From contig SJOL01007141.1 of assembly GCA_004794785.1 (NCBI GenBank), positions 1,308,428-1,372,427 of the forward strand: 64,000 nucleotides of DNA. Direction: 5' to 3'. How positions within the stretch are numbered: the stretch's first letter is position 1; each line of letters opens with the position of its first letter. A model generated the notes under the pieces. That model was not told the origin of the DNA. It did no database searches and saw only the letters and a list, made by a program, of their open reading frames with translations. Source of the stretch: Opisthorchis felineus (Eukaryota > Platyhelminthes > Trematoda > Opisthorchiida > Opisthorchiidae). The position numbers and the translations under genes are program-made. Of the stretch, positions 11,409-22,960 are shown piece after piece.

Positions 11409-11451
11409 GCCTATCTGATGAGTCCCGAGAAGGGCGTAACCGGTCGTGGGC
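11409..11451 (+). ncRNA. hammerhead ribozyme, one core substitution
   Basis: Stem I pairs over six positions (GCCUAU with GUGGGC, including wobbles). CTGATGA is intact, stem II is GUCC/GGGC, stem III is ACCGGU and the triplet is GUC. The only core change is GAAA to GUAA (core position 13), which should abolish or greatly slow cleavage. Confidence 0.65.
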
Positions 11452-11500
11452 TGTCGAAGAATTTTCAGCAACCTTATGAGTAGCTTCCTTTATGAAAATG

Positions 11501-13660
11501 TCGTTGTGTTCCAACTTTGTTGTTTTCAATCTGCTGACCAAGTGAGGTCACAGTGACGCACATTGTTATCTTGGTTCCGTCCGTTTTGACCCATCCAGTT
11601 GTCACCCGTAATATCGCACATAAAAACTTCGCGAGCACTGTTGGTAACATGTTGTTGTACTCTGGGCCTGTGTTACCATAACGCGTGCAGAACCCAGACA
11701 ACTCAGGATTCCTACTAGCCAGGACCTGGTAGTACCAGATGACCAATTCATTTCACGCATAATTGGTACAAATAGGAATTCTCATAAGTAATCATTAACC
11801 TAAAAACACTGGTGGCCCTAACAATTAACTGGGTGTCCGAGAGTGCTTCTCACTATTTGATCCGGGTTGTCGAGCATTAAAATCGCTACTTCCTCTCGAC
11901 CTTCTCGGTTGCGCCATCTCTCGTCTTTGAATCAGCCAGCAGCAATCATCGGCCTTTAGGAGTCGGGTTAACTGCTTCTTCATGAGTTCTGGTTGTTTGA
12001 AATTATTCCCAAAACTAAACATGGGAAGTGGAACTGAGGTGATTCGGCTCAGGAGCCGAGAGCTGTGGGAAGATCGTGCGCATTTTCCGCCAAAAAACAC
12101 GTAAACTACTCAAAACTGGTATATACCTGAATTCCGAAAGAACTTTCGAGCAGTGACTTCAAAAAGATATAATCTACTGCTCTATTGAAAACTCGCACAG
12201 AAAGGCCTCCATAAACTGGTCGTGTCAGACAAAGTGCATTTGGGAGTTACCGGCCCTCAGACCTGGCAACAATCGCCATGACACGGGAAGAAAATCCTCA
12301 CCGGATTCTGACCCCCGGTTCCCGAAACGTTGTGACAGCAGGGTGTGATGACGAATGTTTGTTTGACATGAACCTATGCCCGCAACACAATCGATCAAAT
12401 GCACTTAGCCTGTTTGACAGTAGGTTTCACAGGCTACAGCAGGGTTGAAACGGGAAACTCCTGGTAAACTACGATGGACAGGATGAACTTCAAATCGATT
12501 TGTCAGTATGCTATTGTACTTGACGGGAGCTGCTACAACAAAGAAAGTCGAGTTGGTATGACTTGACTTAGTGACCATCCTCTGGGTCCGCTGGACGGAT
12601 CCATGGCTTAGGGGACTGTTCAAGTAAATCACGCTAGTAGAGCTGTGTCCCGCTGGGGGCGCCAATATTCTTTCACTGAAGAGCAACACATCCAGATAAG
12701 AATTTGGGTAGATAGTTCTCACCAAACTGTACATGATCACTAAGGTTCATACCTACTGAACTGTAATATTTCCTTCAAAAGAATACGAAGTAAACACGAA
12801 ACAACGTCTCCAACACCTCAGCCCATTCACTCAGTGGGTAGGTTTGTGCTCACTGTCCGCTTTTGGGTTCTCTTATGCCCGAACAGAAAAGACTGTGTCC
12901 TTCCGTTGAGGTAATACTTCTACTCATCAGTTAGCGCATTCCAGATAAAAAGACGTTTCACAATACACCTGCGAAACCCCTTGCGATATTCTATGTCAGC
13001 TCTGCTTACTACCCACGAATGTTCTTCTTTATAATGGCTAAAATCTCAGCATCGTTCTGGAAGATAGTTAGGAAATACTGCACTGGCGTGCCAAATGTCT
13101 GATGTTGATGCACTACACTACTACTACACACTTCGAACGCTCCACGAGAAATCACAGAATTTCACTGGCAGTCTTTGACTTACTATGGTATTTTCTGTTT
13201 TCAGCTGAGCTCTTGCTGTGAAGCTTTCTGAAAAACGTCCCAAGATGACCGGCAGGCTTAGCACACGGAGTTTTGCCTTTCATTGTGAGATTCTGGGCGC
13301 TTGTATGATAAATTCCCAAGAACACATACCAGTTCTCTAAATTCAAGATGACAAAAAAACAAACAACGGGTAGTACCATTAAGAGACAGGAATAGTGGAG
13401 ACAAGATAGGGGACGAAATGAAACTCAATGTTAATTGGCTTCGGGCGATATAGCCGTCGGTGCAAATGGACAGACTCGCGTCATGCATTGCACCCTAGTG
13501 ACTTAGCAGTGATTCACTGTTTGATGTGAAATAGGTGTGGGATCGCTCCAGTTAGGTGCATCCGAAACTAATCGCCGGATACTACGCGTTGGAGGATTGT
13601 CAGGTGCAATGAAACGGATCAGTCCACGGAACATCAACATATTAACAGAATGGTTTGGAT
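11501..13660. other. unassigned DNA
   Basis: About 2.1 kb with no recognised gene. The minus frame 12740-12405 (111 codons) is the longest open frame and has no recognisable motif. The minus frame 12100-11825 ends in a part that weakly recalls a SINE head but lacks both promoter boxes. Confidence 0.45.
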
Positions 13661-13666
13661 TTATCC

Positions 13667-13669
13667 TAT

Positions 13670-13700
<31 letters not shown>

Positions 13701-13740
13701 TTCATTCATTCATTCATTCATTCACTCACCCACTCATTCA
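13667..13740. repeat. (TTTA)n(TTCA)n microsatellite
   Basis: A TTTA tract passes into a TTCA tract and then imperfect CACTCA units. It explains the ISL-rich start of the open frame at 13650-14240, so that frame is not evidence of a gene. Confidence 0.95.
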
Positions 13741-16340
13741 TCCAGCATCCATCTGTCAAACACTATTACGTCCTATGCAAACTACTACGCAATGACTGCA
13801 CATTATTCAGCTGCCGAACAAGCGAAATAATTTTGATCGATCGCACTGTTTTGTGGCAGGAATCAGTCCATGTCAGACATTTACAGCCACTGCTGTCAAC
13901 GTTTTGGGACAATATTGAGAATCAGATGAGGATTTTCCTCCCACCGTGTCGTGGTGATTGCTACCGGGTCCATGGGAACCGATCCTACGGGACACACTTC
14001 AAGTGGACACCACAACACCAGTTACTTCTAGCTGTCCCGCCTAACTGCACTTGTCAACAACGTAGACTGACGCATGTCATTGTCCAATGGAACTTTCACA
14101 CTTGGCATGAACATTTACCAGTTGTCCGTTGCCATGTCATGTCTGTGTCCGCCGGGGCAGTAAAAGTTCACACGGCAATGAAGGGTGGTTACAACTATAC
14201 TGATAGATCATCCATCCATCTCTGTAACATTTTGACGTAGACATCAAACTCCTATTTTAGGGTACAACATTACAAGGTTCAAATGAACTTTGTCCGATAA
14301 ATCAAGTCCACAGTAGCCTTGGTCGGGAATGTTGATTAAAGCGCATAAGTGACTCACCTCATTATGCGCGAAGGTCGATCATTTGGAGGGTATTCACTAA
14401 TGCAGGTATCCATGGCAAAACACCGAAGGTTCTTTTAAAAGATACCTCATTGGAGCTCTTGCCACCCACTGCTCATGATATTCGCTAAGAATGCATGTAC
14501 AGTTCGCCGCAGTTAGCTCTGAAATGAGCGAACCGTAGAAGTGTCCCATGTTGTCTTATGGGTGGATTATCTCTCAAGGTGGACGTACCCGAATTTCAGG
14601 ACACTATCCATATTAGCAGTGCGTACATATTTATGCGATATTCGTATCTTATAGCAGTATTATCCGGCCACATTTCCATAAAAAGCAGCTTTTCGCATGA
14701 GATGGTGCTGCATCTATGGTAGTAAAGTATTTGGCCAGGCGAACTCCTAATGTGAAAATGTATGTGCTTGCCTTTGTTGATGTCTGTCGGCTGTGTCACA
14801 CTAATTGTGAGCAGATGACCTTGTCCAGTATATCGTTTGTTGCCGTTCTGTTTTGTATGTTGTGTCAAGCATTGTGAGTTATTCAGACACTCAGCTCCGT
14901 TGTCTTCGGTCTTGGTTCTCGCCCCGGTAGTTGGAGGGCTGAGTATTCAGACAGTTCAGAATTGCAACAGCGCACATGCTGTTAAAGTATTCGGTAGAAC
15001 TGTGCCTACGGACATTATGGTGCTTTTTCCAGTGTTCATCTTGCTATATTTACTATCCAGTAATATTCCAATAGCTTTGTGTGACACAGTGTGGTTACAA
15101 GTAGTTCAAGGCTTCTCGTACACCCGTACATCTCTCGGTTGGTTTACTGGCCTCTAATCTGAACCAGTCCCGAAACTAACAAATTAAGGCACAACTTGTT
15201 GTCACTTCGGATCTGAGCTTACGGTACCCGTGGAAAAACGTTGGGCAAATTGCTCAGTTTTACCCATCAAACGAGTATCTTCAGTTTTACCTGACCGTCG
15301 CACACCTTCTGCTCTCAGGCAAGGAAGATTAGGTGAACCGTCTGTACGAGTTAGTCAGTTATGTTGTCTGTTCGAGTTATCCATCTACCAAGTCATTCAC
15401 TGGACGATGCTGGCCCCAGTTCATTGTGCACTTTCCACAGAACACTTCCTCTTCTCACCCCAATACCCATCACAATCCGCAAACGCGTTAGTTTTTAACC
15501 ATTCGGCAGGGTGCAAGCGTCGTTTGCTCACCCACCCCTTTCTCAGTACACGGAGTGGTTTTCTACAGTACCGAATCAAGACCACCAAACTGATGCTCCA
15601 GACAGCTGATGCGTTGCCGAAGTGAAATTTTGGCTTGCTCAAGCCAAATGTGGGAATGCCAGACGGTGCTGAACAAGGGTGTGTTGTTAACCTGTGTATC
15701 TTTTAAGTTACATGCTCACCGTCTATATAATGCTGCATTCGTTCACGCTAAAATAATAACCCAAATGTACCGCCTCATTCGTTTGAATATACGCAGCAAA
15801 TCGGCCAACTCTACAACCGTAAACAGAGCACATTCTAAAATGTCTCCACTAACTCACTTTCAAAGTTTTGTACCCCGAAATTCTGTTTTGATTCTTCCCA
15901 TCCTAGCTTCATCCCCAGTAAAGTTGTTGTCGCACACTATTGAAGAAAAGGAAAACACGACTAGACGTGATTCGTCCCATGAAAACAAAACTAATGAGTG
16001 CTTGTTTTGCCTTGAGGGAGGACTAATTGAGCAGTTTCATTTGTAGGTAGCAAATCCAATAACATAATGGGCTAGTAACAAAATGTCAGGAACCGTACCG
16101 ATTGTGGGTTGTCAGAAATTTTTGCTAATCGAATTGCTGGACTAAATTGCAGGCTAAGTGTAGCAGAACCAGTTTCCTCTAATCCAAAATGCACCGTTCA
16201 CTTCATAGTTTGAGGAAATGAAATCTTTCCTAGACCCAGCTTCACCCTATTCTCCGTCCAGTTATATTAATTCCGATTCACTTGTAGCTTCAATCATTCC
16301 AACCCCATCTTTGAACGATCTTGAAAAGAACGAGACATTC
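13741..16340. other. unassigned DNA with relatively open frames
   Basis: No repeat recognised. Plus-strand frames at 14837-15157, 15230-15625 and 15609-16046 (106, 131 and 145 codons) make this stretch more open than its surroundings, with the last two overlapping in different frames. I recognise no domain in any of them and see no splice-site arrangement I would trust. They may be chance, an old transposon gene, or pieces of an unrecognised gene. Confidence 0.35.
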
Positions 16341-16344
16341 GATT

Positions 16345-17005
16345 GAATCACCTGATTACGATATGTACTGCACAAAGGCCACCCAATGTTTTAATTGACA
16401 CGAGGTATGTAGTATATTTTCTTGGCAAAACATACTGCTTATAAGTTTTCTAATAACTTCTCGACAACCCACTACCGGTTTGTTCGAAATCATCGTAAAA
16501 GAGAGATTCAGTCCTCTCCATTTAAGATTTAACCAACTTATTTTTCAAATGGGTATTTCTCGATTGAATAAAATTTCGTTTTCAGACAAACACACTGTTG
16601 AGGGAAACTCAGGGAAAACAGTTACCCGAGAAGACCCAGGGAGGGCAAGTGGTAGTTGGCTGATGACAGCATCCTCATGAGTAGCGTGTTACTTTTAGAA
16701 AGCGGTTACTGTTAACTCATGAATACGTTCGTACCTTAGGGGAACAAATAAGGTTGAGTTTTGGAGCCATCTCACACAGAATTCTTACAGGCTTTCTGCA
16801 AAATAAGTTTTCTGTCATGCTCGGATACTCTCATTGACGAAAGACTAAACTGAATCAAGCTGAATCTCTCGTTCATGATGACCTTCAACTACGCAAGGCC
16901 GTTTCATGTTTCAGCTGGTACGATATTTGCGATACCACAATACATTGTGTAGAATTAACCACACTTCTCATTGAGTTGCTGAAAATACTCAACAAACTTA
17001 CGTGT
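16345..17005. repeat. hammerhead repeat, heavily decayed copies
   Basis: Three pieces. 16345-16500 ends in a broken minus-strand module (CCCACTACCGGTTTG survives). 16590-16690 is a plus-oriented relic ending CTCATGAGTAGCGTGTTAC. 16845-17000 is body sequence (GAATCTCTCGTTCATGATG, TGTTTCAGCTGGTACGATA). No piece keeps a ribozyme core. Confidence 0.6.
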
Positions 17006-17715
17006 AGACAGTGTTTCCTGTCTGTTGATCTGGAATGGAATATGTTGGAATTCTCTGTATTTTTTCAACAACAACTTAACAACTTAGGATCATCAACTTG
17101 AGCTTTCATAAGTAGTTGAACTTCCCAAAACAATCAAAGCACTGTCTGAAGCAAGAAGTCACAACAAGAAACGCTTACTTTCGAATTCACTTGCTGTTAC
17201 TGAGTTGCGCAGCCGCAAGTGACCTGCATCATTCGTTTGCGATATTTTTTCAATCGAAAGGACCTCATATCCCAGTTGGAATTATATTTAAGAGATGAAA
17301 TTAAGTTCCAGTACTGCTCATCGGCACGACCAAAACTGTGGGCGGCGCATTGCTCGCTATGTCTCTCTTCGGACTCATCAAATAAGCCCAACCCCCTGTG
17401 TGTGTCAACCTTCTTCCTACATGAACCCCAAACTTTCCGTGAACAGCCACTGAATCGTGCTGGATGACACCTCATTATTCCGACTGAAATAGGTGACAAC
17501 CATTGTGCAGCACATTCAGTTGAAAACGAGAAATTCAAATACATTTAGGTTGGTTTTCTTGTTCGCACCAAATTAATTTGCAAACGAGTGTTTCTTGCAA
17601 GATGCATACAGTTTAATGTTCAAGCAGGGAATAAGGTTAATGCAGGTTCAGGGTCTAAGCCTAATTGATGAAGCCAAGAATGATGTGAGAAATAGTGCAT
17701 TGTCCAGGTTTTGAT
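17006..17715. other. unassigned DNA
   Basis: No recognised feature. The 115-codon minus frame at 17544-17197 and the plus frame at 17219-17467 overlap, and neither shows a motif. Confidence 0.4.
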
Positions 17716-17895
17716 CGGTGAGTAAGTGCTCCGATTTCTTCGAGTTTTCGTCCACCTTACGTTCTACCTGAACTGAATTTGTACAAAATCCGCGAAACTC
17801 GGGGACTGTGCCTACCTGATGAGGCCCAAGAAGGGAGAAACCGGTCGTGGACTGTTGAAGAGTTTCCGGCAACCTTGTGAATACTTTCAATTAAT
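17716..17895 (+). repeat. hammerhead repeat, truncated copy
   Basis: Only the ribozyme-proximal part of the unit: TTTCGTCCACCTTACGTTCTACCTGAAC, GAAACTCGGGGACTGTGCC, the ribozyme, and the end CAACCTTGTGAATACTTTC. Orientation is plus. Confidence 0.75.
17810..17852 (+). ncRNA. hammerhead ribozyme, catalytic core intact
   Basis: CTGATGA, GAAA, stem III ACCGGU and the GUC triplet are all present. Stem I (GCCUAC with GUGGAC) keeps five of six pairs. Stem II is the weak point: GGCC against GGGA leaves the two pairs next to the core mismatched. Residual activity is possible. Confidence 0.65.
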
Positions 17896-18241
17896 CCAAA
17901 TGTTTATTCTATACAGTCGCCAGTGTATTGCGCACGTGTCAACAGAAGTAAACCGTCATTTAATGTTCCATCTTTAATCCATGTATTACGTCTCTGTCAT
18001 GATTCTTTGACGAGTCCCGTTAAAAATATCTGAAACACTGTACTTTGAACTGAAGGTAGTTTGGATGCACCAGATGCAGTTCTGCGATTGACCAGAAAAG
18101 GACTTCGCTCGCACCTATTGGCGTGTTTTCGCCTCTGCAATTTAACGTTGTCTGGCTGTCGACTGAACGAAGTTCTATGATTTTCATCTGACGTGGTGTT
18201 GGAGGTGAATTCACTGGACACATCCTCTCTGACGGTGACAC
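17896..18241. other. unassigned DNA
   Basis: No recognised feature. Confidence 0.4.
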
Positions 18242-18330
18242 GAATCATCATCATCACCATCATTGACAGCAACACCAGATGAGAACACTAGTGCTGCCCT
18301 GTCGTAATCAATAATGGGAAGTTATTCATT
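18242..18330 (-). mobile_element. non-LTR retrotransposon 3' tip
   Basis: ATCATCATCATCACCATCATTGACAGCAACACC on plus is the tail and last UTR bases of the non-LTR family in minus orientation. Another copy of the family begins 200 bp further on. Confidence 0.65.
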
Positions 18331-18529
18331 ATTGACAGGAACACAATAGCAAAACCTGCAAAGTAGAAGATACCCGCACCGATCGAAATTCACGGAACAA
18401 TGATCAGTTTTGGCTCACTGGTGACATTGTCCTCTCAGCCACTTGTCTTTGTGAAGACAGCCTGCGGCAATCAAAACGTCACAATGGTTCGCTTCGTAAT
18501 TTATAAACTTTTCCACTAACATTATCGTC

Positions 18530-19225
18530 TAATCCAATAACACCAATACCAGATGAGAATACTGGTGCTTCTTTGCGGTACAAGCATACCAGTTTATTCG
18601 AATAAAGTCCTTTATTGACATGAAGAAAGAAATGAGACCTGGAGATAGCCTACAACAGACATCCGAGGTGCCTACAACTTCAACACTCAAGCGGAAATTC
18701 TGAATAGAAACTGGCAGCATGAATGTCACTGATGTCGGTTAGTCGCCACATCGTTCAGTGTCTCCAGCCGAACACATGGAGGGTCACGTGGGCAATATCC
18801 TGTAAAGTGAACTGCACCAAAACCATCCAAACCTTTTGTAACACCCTTCATTCACTTTTTCCTTGTCAAGTTCTATTCACCTCCAGGTTTCCGCCACTTC
18901 CAATTAGGCACGGAAAACAGAGCTTGCCTCAGAAAGTTGTAACTGGGCGTACGTAACACATAACCCAGCCATCTTAGCTTGCAATATATGATAGGTTATT
19001 TGAGTGAAGTAACCTTTGCGTCACCAAAAACCCCTCTCTTGATCACTTCAATCTCAATTTGTTAGTGCCAGCTGGCTCTAGCCACAGTTTTCAGACATCG
19101 GTGCTCAAAGACCTGAATATGTCCCAGATCCTCCGCCCGAAGTGGCCTAGCCTCGCAGCCGTACAACAGTCAGACCCGTCACGAAGAGATTGGACCTTAC
19201 CACAACGTGGTTTGTGCACTTCCAT
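18530..19225 (-). pseudogene. non-LTR retrotransposon reverse transcriptase tail
   Basis: Read on minus from 19225: an LLYGCEARPLRAED segment (the usual GCETWPLR block), IQVFEHRCLKTVARA, then a shifted frame with GYVMCYVRP/ALFSVPNWKWRKPGG-like remains, and finally a degraded GPRDP...WLET region at about 18790-18730. The 3' UTR continues to about 18540. Several frameshifts and stops separate these blocks, so it is clearly dead. It begins further upstream in the protein than the copy at 7.1-7.8 kb. Confidence 0.8.
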
Positions 19226-19500
19226 AACCCATCGAGGAATTTGCACGTGACACTCACAGAGTCTTTCAAATCAGATTGGTCAGTGGGCAGAGGCTTAACC
19301 AATAGAGTCTCCCGGTCCTCCAGGTTCGGGGTTGAAACATGAGTGACGACTTGCTCCTTAGAAATGTGGGCTCCTCTGCCTGTCTTAGGCCAACCACCGC
19401 TGCCTTGCGTTTAGGCATTTAAGTCAAAGCTTTTGGCTGAGGACCGTAATCGTTCTCCTGTCTAGGTCTGAGAGCCCAACCAACGTACAACCATCCACAA
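19226..19500. other. unassigned DNA with faint SINE-like sequence
   Basis: 19265-19420 contains CCAGGTTCGGGGTTGAAACATGAG and CTGCCTGTCTTAGGCC, weakly like a tRNA-related repeat body. Not convincing on its own. Confidence 0.3.
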
Positions 19501-19508
19501 ATGATCGC

Positions 19509-20225
19509 ATGCGACATCAGCCGCCTCGTGGCGCAATCACTAGGGTCGCACTACTTGATGCGTACAATCTCGTCAGATACTACACAATCTGTTGGCTCTT
19601 TGACACCATCACCTACCAGATTAAACTGACGGAGGACTGGTATCCCTTGAAGGAGAGCGATGATGAATTCCTAATTTTCAGTGCATTCGACACACAAGCA
19701 AAAACGCTTGCTGGCAATGTTTTGACATGCAATTGGGGAAGACTCTTTATCCATAATCAGTGAAGTAGGTTCCAAGGGCAACGGGGACTCGAGAGATTTG
19801 GGAACTGTGATCAACGAATACAAGGATTAACGTCTGGGTCAAGTGAATGAGACGTATGAACGACTCCAGTTTTCCTCCAATGCCGGCCGCCGGAGGACAG
19901 TGCTGACCAGTACATGCTGGTGCTGTAGGACTTCCCTACGTACTACAGAAGTCGAGACAGCCTGATGGAAAGCCCAATTGGCAACCTAAACATTTTGGGC
20001 ATTTATGAGCAAGGGTTGAGAAAAAGGCTCTTTAACTGTCGTCAGCCTAACCAGTGCACGAATATTTGTCATAGTGAGGCTGCTACTGGGAGTCATCCGC
20101 GGTCATTCAGTTCTGAACGAAGCGGTTGCGGTGAAAAAATCAATGGTTTGTAATTTCTGTGGGGCTGCACACAGACGGCTAAAAGTGTATGGCTTGGGAA
20201 CGAACGCGCCTCAAATGCAGGATCA
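19509..20225 (+). pseudogene. Ty3/gypsy gag remnant with zinc knuckle
   Basis: The frame 19509-19763 occupies the position expected for capsid, but I see no clear capsid motif, so that part is inferred from context. The clearer piece is 20146-20190, which reads VCNFCGAAHR: C-X2-C-G-X2-H, the first three ligands of a CCHC knuckle. The fourth cysteine, expected four to five residues later, is not seen. Stops and frameshifts lie throughout. Confidence 0.5.
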
Positions 20226-20368
20226 CTTTACTTGGAAGTACTGACCAACTGCTGTTACAGTGGTCTATAAAAGATCAAAGGAATATGGTAAGAGTGAGAA
20301 TCAGTCGGGCGTTGAGAGTTTATCCTAACCTGCTTGTTGAAGGCCAATAAAGCCTACTTCAGTTTAAC

Positions 20369-20581
20369 TTGGGCACCCTCATCCCTGATCACTACGTCCG
20401 AGACCTGTATTTATCACCCACGGATTCGAACATCCGCATGTGGATTGGCCCACATTCCAAGTTGAATATGAAAAACTCTGAGGACGGACGACAGCATACC
20501 CTAGATGTTTTGCCAACCAATGAAGACAATCAAACATTATGGTTTCTCATCGACAAAGGCGCCAAAATTCATTATTACTAG
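20369..20581 (+). pseudogene. retropepsin remnant of Ty3/gypsy pol
   Basis: The 71-codon frame ends with LWFLIDKGAKI, which aligns with the aspartic-protease active site (hydrophobic-hydrophobic-D-T/S-G-A). Here the T/S is lysine, so the enzyme would be inactive even if made. It lies between the zinc knuckle and the RT, where protease belongs in this superfamily. Confidence 0.65.
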
Positions 20582-20882
20582 CCTTGATAAATGTGTTTGC
20601 AAGTGCACCAGACAATTCTGAAAAAAAAGTTATTATTTTTCAAATGAATTAGGTTGTCTGCTGGAAAACGCCAACTTTTCTGCCAGAAGTGTGGCAGTTC
20701 TTGTAGCATTGATGGTACGAATGATCTCATTAGCAGTACGTAGGAGATCATGTATCGAGTTGACCCGCCTGACGACGGTGAGTATCGTGTGAATAGCTGA
20801 CAAAGCGACAGATTAGGTCAGTCGTATGACAGTTATTATGAGGTAGTCAGATCAACTGCTATGTCATTTCGACCCCAGGCCG

Positions 20883-21460
20883 TTGAGTTTCAAACACTGT
20901 AGAATCCCAACGCCAGATCATCTATCTACAGATCTATGTCCAACAAAGCTGTATACCCGGTTTGATTTATTGTCTGCTTTCTGGAAAATAAGACTCGACG
21001 ACCAGCGAAGTTACCGCAATACCTGTGGTAAACCTTTTGATTGTATTCAGGTTGAAAATATCTGGGGAGACATTCTAAAAATGTTGAATCGGGGGTTAAA
21101 CAAACTCTCGGGGGCAATCTATTATGCCAACGATTTGAGACGAACTCTTGAAGAATGTGCCGTCACTTAGACAAGCTTGGTAATCGTTGTTTTGAACAAA
21201 ATGCCCGTACGTTCTCAGATGGAGTGGAACACCACACGGAGTCTGTCGCTCTTAATGTACATTCGCTAAAACCGCGTGGCTTATGCATAGATCCAGAGAG
21301 AGTCTGTACAATTCAGAATATACCTATTCCAGAGAATACCACAGCGGCCTCAATACTGAACGGTGTGGTCAGTTTTCTAAATCGTTCTTTGTCAGGATTT
21401 GATGCAGCCGAGGCACTTTCTGACAAAAACGGGTGTGCCGTGAAAACGGGATGAAGGTCT
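20883..21460 (+). pseudogene. Ty3/gypsy reverse transcriptase remnant
   Basis: Frame 20883-21170: RIPTPDHLSTDLCPTKLYT, then RFDLLSAFWKIRLDD (RT block with the first catalytic Asp in FDL), then NRGLNKLSGAIYYANDLRR, where the YVDD box has become YAND. A frameshift leads into 21155-21454: HLDKL..., then RGLCIDPERVCTIQNIPIP (the G..ID..K...I...P block) and VVSFLNRSLSGFD (the F.G...FYRRFI..F block). The order and spacing match Ty3/gypsy RT. The protein is compressed by internal deletions and could not function. Confidence 0.85.
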
Positions 21461-21739
21461 GCAAAAGGCAATCGATCGGACAAAACAACCAATCCGGTTC
21501 GGGGAGGGGGTGCTTCCCTAGGGAGACAGGCCAAAAGAGTATAGGAATCGCAAGATGAAACAGAAATAATGGTAGCATTTGAAGTTGGCACAAAAGCGGC
21601 ACTAATTGCGACCCACAAAACCATCACGGTCAACATCAGGGAATCCCTAATTGAAAAGTCAAGGTGCTTACAGGGGATAGTTATTCCGAAGTAGAGGTAC
21701 GACTGCAGAATTTCGTGCCGACAACAAGCTAAATGTTTA

Positions 21740-22180
21740 TCACCGGTGCACCTTCCAGGGCCTACGAGCCAGGGGATAACTGCAATCAAGAGTATCAACT
21801 GGTTGAAGCGAGACTCCTCCCAGATTATAAGTTGGAAGCGATCGGACAGGAGACCGAAAAAAGGCAGTTTTCATCCCACTGCGCGCTGCTATTCACAGGG
21901 GCTGGTCAATCACAAAAGAACAATGCCAACTAGAACCCACAATTTCCTTCAAAGGCGTGCGTTTTTTGGTGATCGACTATGCATAGGACGTGGTCTTTGA
22001 AAATGATGCGCCGTCTTCTTTTATCACATACTGAAGTGGCTTGTAGCATCCAAAGGGCTCACAAACTCTGTTTCTGGCCCAGAATGACCAGCTGTATCAT
22101 AAGTGACGTCTCAGACCACCCACAAGGATGGAAACAAATTTGCTACGGGAACTCCCGAGCTGGTCATGACAACTAATATC
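21740..22180 (+). pseudogene. Ty3/gypsy integrase N-terminal remnant
   Basis: The run-up contains RLLPDYKLEAIGQETEK, similar to the linker before integrase. It is followed, across frameshifts, by FFGDRLCI (21962-21985; the FRGDRLVIP block), then LLLSHTEVACSIQRAHKLCF and FWPRM (22071-22085; the H...G...A....YWPGM block of the HHCC zinc domain). The cysteine pair that should follow is not readable. No catalytic DDE core is recognised downstream. Confidence 0.6.
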
Positions 22181-22414
22181 AGCGTGGACCTCTTCTGATG
22201 ATTCTAGTGCACTTACCTGTAGATGGCTATTTTTTGAAGTTCTTTAACTGACCGGCACCACAGTTCCATCAGTAATAAACTGTTCGTGATCCTACTTTGC
22301 ACCAAAAGAAAGTTTCGACATGTTGTTTACGGGGACTAGAGCTTTTCGGAAAAATGATATTTTCAGTATCGAACTAACATTCCTTACTACAGCCAGTCCG
22401 AAGCCAAGACAGAG

Positions 22415-22945
22415 ATGGAAGTGAAAGTAGCAACAACTATTTTCATAAAAACCCAAAAATTCAAGGAAGGATCCATACCTCATGTTGCTGGAACAGCGGA
22501 ATCTACTAACTATGTCAATAGGATGCTGACTAGCGCAGCGACTACACTTTTAGTGTACTTGCACACTATTACCAGTTCGTTAGCTCCCGAAGACCCCAAC
22601 CTAGAGGAGGCTACGAAAAGCTAAAGTAAAGGAAAAAATGTACCAGAATACTTGTAGGGTGATATTACGAAAGCCTTTCCGGAATTCTACTCCGGAAATA
22701 CGGTTTTGGTGGAGTGTGCGTTGCAACAAGCTAACAAGCGGCTTGAAGGTACCGCACACGCTGGACAGTTTTCGGGCATACAGGGCAGAAGTCGATGAAA
22801 TCATCAGGAAGTGGTCTGTGAGAAAGGTTGCCCGAATGCACCTGACAAAAACAAACGGGTTAGAATTGAACAAGGCAGTCAAAAGTGAAAGGATAATGCA
22901 CGTTGAGGAGTTCTTGCAAACTCCACAAGACAATGCATTTTGAAA
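22415..22945 (+). CDS. unidentified open frames at the 3' end of the gypsy region
   Basis: Two frames, 22415-22624 (69 codons) and 22638-22943 (101 codons), follow one another in different phases. The second is rich in charged residues and contains a SFRAYRAEVDEIIRKWSVRK segment that could form a helix. I recognise no domain. Position suggests the 3' part of the gypsy pol or an extra ORF; an unrelated insertion is also possible. Probably not a functional gene. Confidence 0.3.
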
Positions 22946-22960
22946 TGAAGATTCTTCGAA

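Larger units (their letters stand above)
11035..11500. repeat. hammerhead repeat, fold-back copy with two ribozyme cores
   Basis: The left half (11035-11284) carries the unit with its ribozyme on minus. The right half (about 11290-11500) is the unit inverted, ribozyme on plus. The halves meet near 11285, inside the sequence just 5' of each module. Both modules are unusually well kept. The right half contains the octamer ATGCAAAT (11329-11336). Confidence 0.8.
19500..22960 (+). mobile_element. Ty3/gypsy LTR retrotransposon, decayed internal region
   Basis: Recognisable pieces lie in the correct order on plus: a zinc knuckle, a retropepsin active-site region, reverse transcriptase and the start of integrase, broken by frameshifts and stops. 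The RNase H stretch is not readable. I could not find a pair of LTRs. About 22400-22960 is open but unassigned and may be the element's 3' part. Ribozyme repeats and PLE fragments do not interrupt it. Confidence 0.75.

Noticed and set aside
13650..14240. 196-codon plus-strand frame
   Set aside because: Its start is translated microsatellite; the remainder has no recognisable domain.
21313..21798. 161-codon minus-strand open frame, the longest in the window
   Set aside because: It lies antisense to the gypsy reverse transcriptase and linker and shows no motif; a shadow frame.
19500..22960. LTR pair flanking the gypsy remnant
   Set aside because: I could not find direct repeats at the edges by eye; a self-alignment would be needed.
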